In this document: positions 1-4,860 of the stretch, piece by piece
Position numbering within the stretch: position 1 is the first letter of the stretch
Layout of the letters: each line of letters opens with the position of its first letter
NCBI GenBank assembly: GCA_050013055.1
Contig: JBEKGC010000414.1
Location: 1-8,380, forward strand
Direction of reading: 5' to 3'
From: Palsa-504 sp050013055
GTDB taxonomy: Bacteria; Actinomycetota; Actinomycetes; Streptosporangiales; Streptosporangiaceae
Length of the DNA: 8,380 bases
Program-made: the position numbers and the translations under genes
Notes under the pieces: generated by a model
Seen by the model: only the letters and a program-made list of their open reading frames with translations
Told to the model about the DNA's origin: nothing
Databases searched by the model: none

Positions 1-396
1 GCCGAAACCGGCTGGCAGGACGTGACCCTGACCGGTTGCGCGCTGGCCGGGGTGCAGGTTTTCTCCGCTTCGATGCGCCGTGTCACCTTCCGCGACAGCA
101 AGCTCGACTCGGTGAACTTCCGCAGCGGAACCTTTACCGACGTGACGTTCGAGAATTGCCTGCTGCGGGACACGGACTTCGGCGGCGCCAAGCTGCTTCG
201 GGTCAGCTTTCCCGGCTGTACCCTGTCCCGCGCGGACTTTTCCAAGGTCACCTGCGCCGACGTGGACCTGCGCGGGGCCGAGCTCGGCATCACGGCCGGA
301 TACGAGTCGCTGCGCGGCGCCATGATCGACAGCATCCAGCTGGTTGCGCTGGCCCCGCTGCTCGCCCGCCACCTCGGCATCACCGTGGCCGACTGA
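1..396 (+). CDS. Pentapeptide-repeat protein, C-terminal part (5' end outside window)
   Basis: The frame is open from the first base, with no convincing start site inside the window, so this is the last 131 residues of a longer protein. The sequence shows a five-residue periodicity typical of the right-handed quadrilateral beta-helix: a hydrophobic or aromatic centre (V/L/F) recurs every fifth position, as in VTFRDSKLDSVNF, then DVTFENCLLRDTDF and ADFSKVTCADVDLRGAEL. The repeats stop at about residue 98. They are followed by a short helical-looking tail with LRGAMIDSIQLVALAPLLA, a cap I associate with actinobacterial pentapeptide proteins. Members of this family include DNA-mimicking gyrase protectors of the Qnr/MfpA type, but most have no known role and nothing here picks one. 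The stop codon lies 6 bp from the stop of the convergent vapC-like gene. Family assignment is fairly sure; function is unknown. Confidence 0.8.
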   Translation, partial: AETGWQDVTLTGCALAGVQVFSASMRRVTFRDSKLDSVNFRSGTFTDVTFENCLLRDTDFGGAKLLRVSFPGCTLSRADFSKVTCADVDLRGAELGITAGYESLRGAMIDSIQLVALAPLLARHLGITVAD

Positions 397-402
397 CGGC
401 CT

Positions 403-858
403 TCAGGTCCTCAGCTCCCCGTCGGGCTGGGCGGGGCGATGATGTCGATGGCCCGGAAAATAGGTCAGGTAGCGGCGGACGTCACGGGTCAGTAGCCGGT
501 AGCCCGTGATGGCGGCGTGTGCGCCGATGTAGAAGTCCGGCATCGGCGAGCGTTTCTCGCCGCCGCCGCGCCGGTACCTGACGAATGCCTTCCCGGCGGC
601 AAAGCCGGCCAGGTAAGGCAGGGGCTCGCGCTCGTAGTCCGCCGCCGGGAGCAGTTCCTCCAGTTCCTCGACGGTCCGGTAGCCGACCGAGACCTCGGCG
701 TAGATGAGCGGGTTGATCACCACCCGGCCGGCGTCCATGGCGGCGGCAATCTCCCGGGCGGACCAGTCCGCCCATTGCTCGTCACCGGTGATGACATCGA
801 GAAGCACGCAGGAGTCGACCAGGGTGGCCGGGCGGATCGCGGCGGGATCACTCGCCAC
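403..858 (-). CDS. vapC: VapC-type PIN-domain ribonuclease toxin
   Basis: A 151-residue PIN-domain protein. The acidic catalytic set of the family is visible in order: D15 in TLVDSCVLLDV, E55 in NPLIYAEVSVGY, D108 in SPMPDFYIGAHA, and D126 in LLTRDVRRYLTYFP. These residues bind Mg2+ for single-strand RNA cleavage in VapC toxins. The start is a GTG (856-858) that overlaps the end of the antitoxin gene by 11 bp, the tight coupling typical of toxin-antitoxin operons. A hydrophilic His/Arg-rich tail of about 15 residues (GHRHHRPAQPDGELRT) follows the PIN core. The expected role is a growth-arresting RNase held inactive by the upstream AbrB-type partner; the target RNA cannot be told from sequence. 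All four acidic residues are present, so it looks active. The family call is strong; the symbol is by family and not a named orthologue. Confidence 0.88.
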   Translation of the reverse strand: MASDPAAIRPATLVDSCVLLDVITGDEQWADWSAREIAAAMDAGRVVINPLIYAEVSVGYRTVEELEELLPAADYEREPLPYLAGFAAGKAFVRYRRGGGEKRSPMPDFYIGAHAAITGYRLLTRDVRRYLTYFPGHRHHRPAQPDGELRT

Positions 859-1087
859 GCAGCAGCGCCATAATCTGGTCGGTGCTCATGCCCGCCACGT
901 CCTCGCCGGTGGCCGTGTTGCGCAGCCGCCGGACCAGTCGCTGCCCCCTGCTCTCGGCTCCCGCGGCGCGGACGATCTGAAGCGTGCCGTTGACCTCGGC
1001 GACCTCGACCTCATCCCCGGGGTGCAGCCCGTACTTGGCCCGCAGGTGCGCCGGGATGGTCAGCTGGCCCTTGCTGTTCAGCACCAT
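848..1087 (-). CDS. vapB: VapB-type AbrB/SpoVT-fold antitoxin
   Basis: A 79-residue protein. The N-terminal half is a swapped-hairpin AbrB/SpoVT/MazE-type DNA-binding domain: NSKGQLTIPAHLRAKYGLHPGDEVEV (residues 4-29) has the family pattern of a short strand, the GQ-x-T-I-P turn, an R-x-x-x-G-L helix and a P-G-D-E turn. Residues from about 45 to 79 (ESRGQRLVRRL, then MSTDQIMALLRGE) are expected to form the helical region that wraps the toxin. The ATG at 1085-1087 is preceded by a good GGGAGG ribosome-binding site at 1093-1098, five bases away. It overlaps the toxin gene by 11 bp and precedes it, the usual antitoxin-first order. In this family the antitoxin and its toxin complex repress their own promoter, and repeats at 1101-1131 are a candidate operator. 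Confidence 0.88.
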   Translation of the reverse strand: MVLNSKGQLTIPAHLRAKYGLHPGDEVEVAEVNGTLQIVRAAGAESRGQRLVRRLRNTATGEDVAGMSTDQIMALLRGE

Positions 1088-1092
1088 GACGG

Positions 1093-1098
1093 CCTCCC
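1093..1098 (-). promoter_or_regulatory. Ribosome-binding site of the vapB-like gene
   Basis: On the minus strand this reads GGGAGG, five bases before the ATG at 1087. It supports that start. The toxin gene behind it has no comparable site of its own, which fits translation coupled through the 11-bp overlap. Confidence 0.7.
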
Positions 1099-1100
1099 GA

Positions 1101-1131
1101 ACGTATTACGTATTACAGCTACTACGTAATA
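1101..1131 (-). promoter_or_regulatory. Promoter/operator repeats of the toxin-antitoxin operon
   Basis: A short AT-rich island in very GC-rich surroundings, directly before the antitoxin ribosome-binding site. On the plus strand ACGTATT occurs twice in tandem (1101-1107 and 1108-1114). A 9-bp inverted repeat, TATTACGTA (1104-1112) and TACGTAATA (1123-1131), spans a 10-bp spacer. A second inverted pair, CAGCT (1116-1120) and AGCTG (1134-1138), is interleaved with it. On the minus strand the block contains TAATAC, which could serve as a -10 box. Autoregulation by AbrB-type antitoxins through such repeats is known for the family; use of these particular repeats is inference. Confidence 0.55.
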
Positions 1132-1152
1132 TTAGCTGAACGGACCGTGGTG

Positions 1153-2547
1153 TCAGGAGGCGGCCAGGTTGCGGAGCAGGAGGGCCTCGGCCAGGCAGGC
1201 GCGCTCGAAGACGGCCAGGTGCAGGCTCTCGTTCTCGGCGTGGGCCCGGGTGTCGGGGTCTTCGACGCCGGTGACCAGGACCTCGGCAGCTCCGAAGCGT
1301 TCGGTGTAGGCGGTGACGAACGGGATCGAGCCGCCCGCGCCCATGTCGACGCACGGCCGGCCCCAGGCCTGGGTCAGCGCCGAGTGCGCGGCGGTGTAGG
1401 CGCGGCCGCTGGTCGGGGCGGCGTACGGAGCGGCCATTCCGGATGGGTGGACGGTCAGCTGCGCGCCCCACGGGACGTGCGCCCGCAGGTGCGCGGCCAG
1501 CGCCTCGCTGGCCCGGACCGCGTCGTCGCCCGGGCCCACCCGCAGGCTGATCTCGGCCCGGGCCACCGGGATGAGGACGTTGGCGGCGTCGGCCACCGAC
1601 GGCGCGTCGATGCCGGTGATCGCGATGGCGGGGCCGGCCCACAGCCGGTCGGTGAGACCGCCGGTGCCGATCAGCGCGACCCCGTCGAGCATCCCGGCCT
1701 CGGCCCGCAGCTGCGCCTCGGTCAGGTCGAGCGGATCCGCGGTGCCGCGGACCAGGCCGGGCACGGCGACGTCGCCATGGTCGTCGTGCAAGGTGGCCAG
1801 CAGCCGGCACAGCACGGTCAGCGCGTCGGGCACCGCGCCGCCGTAGATGCCGCTGTGCACGCCGTAGCGCAACGTCCGTACCTCCACCGTGACGCTGCAC
1901 CCGCCGCGCAGCGTGGTGGTCAGGGCCGGCACGTCGGTGGCCCAGTTCACCGCGTCGGCGAACACCACCACGTCGGCCCGCAACCGGGCGGCGTAGGCGT
2001 CGAGGAAGGGCTCGAGCGACGGCGAGCCGATCTCCTCCTCCCCCTCGACCAGCACGCTCACCCCGACCGGGAGCCGGTCACCGTGCGCGAGCAGCGCCGC
2101 CAGGTGCACCGCCACGCCCGCCTTGTCGTCGGCGGCGCCGCGCCCGTACATCCGGCCGTCCCTGATCACAGGCTCGAACGGGTCACCGGTCCAGGCGGCC
2201 TGGTCACCGGGCGGCTGGACGTCGTGGTGCGCGTACAGCAGCACGGTGGGCGCGCCGGGCGGCGCGGGACGGCGGCCGAGCACGGCCGGCTGGCCGCCCG
2301 CGGTCAGCACCTCGACCTCCGCCAGGCCCGCCTGGCGGAGCAAGTCCGCCACCGCGCCGGCGCTGGCCCGCAGGTGCGGCCCCGCGGCCGGGTCCGCGGA
2401 CACCGACGGGATCCGGACCAGCCGCTCAAGCTCCGTCCGGACCGATGGCAGCACCCGCTGGACGGCCGTGGTCAGCGGGCCGGTCTCGGGCAGCGGGCCG
2501 GCCGGGGGCTGGGCGGGCGGTCCGGCCGGGGGCTGGTTGGAGATCAT
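1153..2547 (-). CDS. M20-family metallodipeptidase (carnosinase-like)
   Basis: A 464-residue protein, the usual length for M20 dipeptidases related to carnosinase and succinyl-diaminopimelate desuccinylase. The di-zinc site is readable: H107 and D109 in LLYAHHDVQPPG, the bridging aspartate D140 in GRGAADDKAG, the general base E171 and ligand E172 in VEGEEEIGS, and the final histidine in RAHAENESL near the C-terminus. The dimerisation or lid domain lies between, at about residues 215-325. Predicted reaction: hydrolysis of a dipeptide or N-acyl amino acid in the cytoplasm; there is no signal peptide and the exact substrate is unknown. The first 25 residues are a Pro/Gly-rich leader with PPAG repeats, and the ATG at 2547 has no obvious ribosome-binding site, so the true start may be further in. 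It sits 59 bp behind the membrane-anchored surface protein gene and could be cotranscribed with it. Family is certain; link to the surface genes is not. Confidence 0.9.
   Translation of the reverse strand: MISNQPPAGPPAQPPAGPLPETGPLTTAVQRVLPSVRTELERLVRIPSVSADPAAGPHLRASAGAVADLLRQAGLAEVEVLTAGGQPAVLGRRPAPPGAPTVLLYAHHDVQPPGDQAAWTGDPFEPVIRDGRMYGRGAADDKAGVAVHLAALLAHGDRLPVGVSVLVEGEEEIGSPSLEPFLDAYAARLRADVVVFADAVNWATDVPALTTTLRGGCSVTVEVRTLRYGVHSGIYGGAVPDALTVLCRLLATLHDDHGDVAVPGLVRGTADPLDLTEAQLRAEAGMLDGVALIGTGGLTDRLWAGPAIAITGIDAPSVADAANVLIPVARAEISLRVGPGDDAVRASEALAAHLRAHVPWGAQLTVHPSGMAAPYAAPTSGRAYTAAHSALTQAWGRPCVDMGAGGSIPFVTAYTERFGAAEVLVTGVEDPDTRAHAENESLHLAVFERACLAEALLLRNLAAS
2498..2536. repeat. 15-bp direct repeat coding for PPAG motifs
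   Basis: CCGGCCGGGGGCTGG occurs exactly at 2498-2512 and 2522-2536, inside the first 20 codons of the peptidase gene. It encodes the repeated QPPAGP stretch. It is probably a slippage-generated low-complexity leader with no catalytic role. Confidence 0.6.
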
Positions 2548-2606
2548 AGGCTCGACGGTACCGGGGCCGGTCGGGCCGCCTCAACCCGCGGGCGGTGGCG
2601 GCGGCG

Positions 2607-3623
2607 TCAGGCGAGGACATGGCGGCGGCGCACCGCGTTCCGGCGGACCAGGATGGCGGTGAGGGCACCGAGCAGAGCTACGCCGGCCAGGCCGATGCCG
2701 CCCCAGGCCATCAGGCCGAGATGGAACCCGGCGGCGGGCAGGCCGCCGAACCGGACCGTCCCGGTGGCGACGCTGGTGGTGATGCCGCTGATCAGGGTCG
2801 CCTGGGCCTGCCAGGGGCCGTCGGGCAAGGCCTTGGGCGGGGCAAAGCTCATGTTTCCCGACTGGCCTGGGGCCAGGGTGACGATCTGCTGGCCCAGGAA
2901 CGGGCCGGCGCTGCTGTCGCCCGGGCCGCCGGTCAGCCGCACGGTGCCGCTCAGGTCGACGGCCCGGCCGCCGGTGTTGTCCACGTGGACGACAAGGGAC
3001 GGCTGGCCCGTGGCGGACCTGGACCCGGTCATGGAGGCGATGGCGAAGACCGTCGGCGGGGCCCCGCCCTGACCGACGGCCAGGTAGATGCGGATGCCGA
3101 CCCGGACGACCTCGTTGATGCGGAACCCGCTGGTGTTGCGCGCGTAGGATTCCTGCTGGACCCAGATCTCGCCGTAGTGCTCGCCGCGGGTGGCCCCGAG
3201 CGGCACCGTGATCGTGATCATGTCCGTCTCGGACGCGCCAGGGGCCAGGGTCAGCACCGGGTGCTGCACGCTGACCCACGTGGTCAGCTCGCTGCGAGTA
3301 GCCCCGGCCTCGCCGGTGAACATCTCGTTACTGATCTGGGCGGCATCGGGGTAGACGGTAAGGGTCGCTTTCCGCGTTTCTTGGTTCGTGACGAGGATCC
3401 TGCGGCGGATGGTGGTTCCCGTGTGCAGGTAGTCGATGATGTACCGCAAACCGCGCGGGTTGTTCATATCCGCGACGGGAACGTCGAGGAGCCGGGCGCC
3501 GAACCGCTCGACCGGTCCGGCCTTTGGCTTCGTCGCGACCGTGGCCACCGCGGCCGGAGCAGCGGATAGAGCCACGGTCCCGGCGGCCACCGCGAGCATC
3601 ACCATGCCGAGCAGGCGGCGCAT
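2607..3623 (-). CDS. Secreted, C-terminally membrane-anchored protein, DUF916/WxL-interacting-like
   Basis: A 338-residue extracytoplasmic protein. Residues 1-27 are a signal peptide (MRRLL, a hydrophobic core, then Ala-rich cleavage sites near 24-27). An Ig-like beta domain spans about 40-155, with RYIIDYLHTGTTIRRRILVT, TVYPDAA, SELTTWVSV and LAPGASETDMITITVP; this pattern of strand, Tyr-Pro, Glu-Leu-x-x-Trp and APG turn is what I associate with actinobacterial DUF916-like proteins. A second beta domain follows at about 185-285 (VVHVDNTGGRAVDLSGTVRL). Residues 302-326 form one transmembrane helix, followed by the basic tail RRNAVRRRH, so the body lies outside the cell. In low-GC Gram-positives such proteins partner WxL proteins at the peptidoglycan. 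The gene lies just behind a WxL-like gene, which supports that reading. The start at 3621-3623 has a GGGAGGA site at 3628-3634. Topology is sure; the family link is moderate. Confidence 0.68.
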   Translation of the reverse strand: MRRLLGMVMLAVAAGTVALSAAPAAVATVATKPKAGPVERFGARLLDVPVADMNNPRGLRYIIDYLHTGTTIRRRILVTNQETRKATLTVYPDAAQISNEMFTGEAGATRSELTTWVSVQHPVLTLAPGASETDMITITVPLGATRGEHYGEIWVQQESYARNTSGFRINEVVRVGIRIYLAVGQGGAPPTVFAIASMTGSRSATGQPSLVVHVDNTGGRAVDLSGTVRLTGGPGDSSAGPFLGQQIVTLAPGQSGNMSFAPPKALPDGPWQAQATLISGITTSVATGTVRFGGLPAAGFHLGLMAWGGIGLAGVALLGALTAILVRRNAVRRRHVLA

Positions 3624-3653
3624 TTGTTCCTCCCGTTGGGCCTAAGGGTCACG

Positions 3654-3697
3654 GAACCGGCCCGGCCGCTAGGGACAGGAGCCGGCCGGGCTGGTTC
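3654..3697 (-). terminator. Intercistronic hairpin between the WxL-like and DUF916-like genes
   Basis: The arms 3654-3667 and 3684-3697 pair over 14 bp with a single G-T wobble, and one further G-C pair (3668/3683) closes a 14-nt loop. The hairpin begins 18 bases after the WxL-like stop codon and ends about 20 bases before the next ribosome-binding site. No T-run follows, as is common for actinobacterial terminators. It may end most WxL-like transcripts or protect their 3' end, so that the small secreted protein is made in excess of its anchored partner. The structure is seen directly; the role is inferred. Confidence 0.6.
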
Positions 3698-3715
3698 TCG
3701 TGATGGTGGTAAGGG

Positions 3716-4291
3716 CTAGGACACGGACTGGGTGAGCGTCCCGGTGTAGAGGCCGAGAACGGCAGTGGAGGGAATGGCGACCGCGAGCGCCGCATCCCAG
3801 GTGGCGGTGTTGTCACCGTCGGTGTTGGTGGCGACGATAGTCTGCGGGTCGTTCGAGAGCGTGATGGGTGTCACGACGGGCGCGCTGAGGAAAATCCCGA
3901 CGGTGGTGATCGTGCCGGCATTGTAGGTGGCCTGCGTGGCCGGGATGGTTTCGTCCGGCGTGTGGGTGCCGGTGAGGAAGTTGCTCTCGGCTGCGGTCGC
4001 GGTCCAGGTGGCGTCGAGCAAGGCGCGGTCGTCTGTCACCACCGTGTCCCCCATGACGCCGTGGACCGTGGAGCCCGGCAGGCCCGTGTCCGTGGTGCCC
4101 GTCGTCGTGCCCAGGCTCACGGCGTCAGGGGCGGTCATCGTGAGCAGCCCGGACGTGACCGTGAAGGTCACCGTGGTGTCCGGGTCCCCGGAAGGAACGG
4201 GCGCCTTTATCGCGGCCGAGGCGGCGGTTGAGGTCAGCGCCAGTCCGAGGACGGCTGCGGCGCTGAGGGCGCAGAATCTTGTCTTGTTCAT
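3716..4291 (-). CDS. Small secreted protein with WxL-like domain
   Basis: A 191-residue exported protein. I place the start at the ATG 4289-4291: it is preceded by a purine-rich GGGGGA site (4296-4301) and gives a clean signal peptide (MNKTRF, hydrophobic 8-22, cleavage at A24-S25-A26). An upstream in-frame start at 4363 would put a long polar stretch before it. The mature part is Thr/Ala/Val-rich, beta-only, and without cysteine. It contains a tryptophan after DATW (W96), a second in NTATW (W165), and ends IPSTAVLGLYTGTLTQSVS. That ending matches the C-terminal WxL pattern (Pro, then G-x-Y-x-G-x-L, then Trp-x-Leu), except that the last tryptophan position is glutamine (QSV). WxL domains bind peptidoglycan without covalent anchoring. 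It precedes the DUF916-like gene, the usual partner. Export is sure; the WxL assignment is moderate because the key motif is degenerate. Confidence 0.62.
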   Translation of the reverse strand: MNKTRFCALSAAAVLGLALTSTAASAAIKAPVPSGDPDTTVTFTVTSGLLTMTAPDAVSLGTTTGTTDTGLPGSTVHGVMGDTVVTDDRALLDATWTATAAESNFLTGTHTPDETIPATQATYNAGTITTVGIFLSAPVVTPITLSNDPQTIVATNTDGDNTATWDAALAVAIPSTAVLGLYTGTLTQSVS

Positions 4292-4362
4292 GATTTCCCC
4301 CGTGAGGCTGACGCGTCCCGTCCCTCTGCTGAGGGGCGGCGGCCCGCCGACCGGTGTCTCCA

Positions 4363-4415
4363 CCAGGTGTCACTTACTCACAGTACACGAGTGTGAACAA
4401 TGTGTCACCACCTGG
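4363..4415 (-). promoter_or_regulatory. Probable promoter of the WxL-like gene, bracketed by repeats
   Basis: On the minus strand GTGACA (4403-4408) stands 17 bases before TACTGT (4380-4385), a plausible -35/-10 pair about 90 bases before the WxL-like start. GTGTCAC occurs directly at 4367-4373 and 4402-4408, the second covering the -35 box and the first near the expected transcription start. CCAGGTG (4363-4369) and CACCTGG (4409-4415) form an inverted pair that brackets the whole promoter, and ACAC-GA-GTGT (4385-4394) lies inside. The arrangement suggests a repressor binding both ends; this is inference from spacing only. Confidence 0.45.
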
Positions 4416-4431
4416 GAAAACGTTCCGTAGC

Positions 4432-4452
4432 TAACGCAGCGTTATTTATGAT
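4432..4452 (+). promoter_or_regulatory. Palindrome abutting a -10-like box
   Basis: TAACGCAGCGTTA (4432-4444) is a perfect palindrome with 6-bp arms and one central base. TATGAT (4447-4452), five of six matches to the -10 consensus, follows two bases later. No good -35 box is visible. A palindrome placed in the spacer of a promoter is a common operator position. The nearest downstream start is the 39-codon ORF at 4495. Confidence 0.35.
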
Positions 4453-4494
4453 TACCTAGCGTCATGTTACTGTGACTCAGTGATATTTCGTGTA

Positions 4495-4614
4495 ATGCCG
4501 CGGGTCTGCGGGCCGGTCCGGCCGGCGGGCCGGGTCCTGTCGTCCGCTACCGCCGTGACACTCCTGATCGGCGTGGTCGCGGTCGGGGTGATCGGTGGCT
4601 GGCCGTCGTCGTGA
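4495..4614 (+). CDS. 39-codon ORF duplicating the adhesin signal-peptide core (possible gene remnant)
   Basis: ATG to TGA, 39 residues, beginning MPRVCGPVRPAGRVL and continuing SSATAVTLLIGVVAVGVIGG before WPSS. The hydrophobic middle is nearly the same as residues 21-37 of the lectin-headed protein encoded at 4861 (SSATAVTLLVGVAAVGV). The DNA at 4538-4591 matches 4919-4972 at all but four of 54 bases, all transitions. The reading frame agrees with the copy, and two of the four changes leave the amino acid the same. There is no recognisable ribosome-binding site. It may be the decayed 5' end of a second copy of the adhesin gene, a recombination scar, or a small single-span membrane peptide. 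I favour a remnant; the duplication itself is certain. Confidence 0.4.
   Translation: MPRVCGPVRPAGRVLSSATAVTLLIGVVAVGVIGGWPSS
4538..4591 (+). repeat. Imperfect direct repeat of 4919-4972
   Basis: Fifty of 54 bases agree with 4919-4972 at a constant offset of 381 bases. The first 22 bases are identical. Mismatches are at 4560, 4563, 4567 and 4577. Similarity fades outside these limits on both sides, so only the core of the signal-peptide code was kept or copied. Confidence 0.85.
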
Positions 4615-4647
4615 CGGCGTCTCTAGTGCGACAACTTACTTAGCGTA

Positions 4648-4724
4648 TATACTAGTTAACATTAGGTAACTAGTGGCATGGCATGCTTGTTCGTACCGTT
4701 GGTTACAGAGAGTAAATTTATACT
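4648..4724 (+). promoter_or_regulatory. AT-rich promoter zone of the lectin-headed gene with operator-like inverted repeat
   Basis: The stretch 4621-4745 is strikingly AT-rich. Two TATACT boxes, each five of six matches to the -10 consensus, lie at 4648-4653 and 4719-4724. Neither has a convincing -35 hexamer; TTGGTT at 4699-4704 is only 14 bases from the second. ACTAGTTA (4651-4658) and TAACTAGT (4667-4674) form a perfect 8-bp inverted repeat with an 8-base spacer that overlaps the first box, as an operator would. A transcript from here would carry a leader of 130-200 bases before the ATG at 4861. Confidence 0.4.
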
Positions 4725-4781
4725 TACCCATCGTTATATGTGGATGACGCCGTGACTTCCCGCTGGCGTCCCGGTTCCGCA

Positions 4782-4828
4782 GCCCGGTCAGGCAGGTCCG
4801 GCTTGCGGACGCCTGCTTCGCACCGGGC
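4782..4828 (+). promoter_or_regulatory. Nested leader hairpin upstream of the lectin-headed gene
   Basis: Three consecutive helices stack into one long stem: GCCCGGT (4782-4788) with ACCGGGC (4822-4828), CAGGC (4789-4793) with GCCTG (4811-4815), and GTCCG (4796-4800) with CGGAC (4806-4810). That is 17 pairs with a GCTTG loop, an AG bulge on one side and CTTCGC on the other. An alternative pairing, TCCGCA (4776-4781) with TGCGGA (4804-4809), would break the top helix. It ends 21 bases before the AAGGGG ribosome-binding site (4850-4855). It could be a leader control element or an attenuator. I do not recognise a known riboswitch in it. Confidence 0.5.
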
Positions 4829-4860
4829 CGTCAGCTCAGCAACCGTCATAAGGGGCGAAA

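Noticed and set aside
2575..2602. A terminator hairpin (GCCGCC/GGCGGC) after the membrane-anchored protein gene.
   Set aside because: The arms are short and come from simple GGC repeats; many equal pairings occur nearby, so no specific structure is supported.
1147..3072. A 641-codon plus-strand open frame across the peptidase and surface protein genes.
   Set aside because: It is antisense to two genes with clear families, its product is low-complexity Arg/Gly/Pro with no motif, and long antisense frames are expected in GC-rich DNA.
4822..4850. A third, weak copy of the signal-peptide repeat (reads RAVSSATV in one frame).
   Set aside because: Only about two-thirds of 26 bases match the copy at 4910, which is too little in DNA of such biased composition.
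4776..4860. A cyclic di-GMP riboswitch, suggested by GGACGCCTGC and CCGGGCC near the leader hairpin.
   Set aside because: The conserved core bases and helix order of that class are not present; only short resemblances occur.
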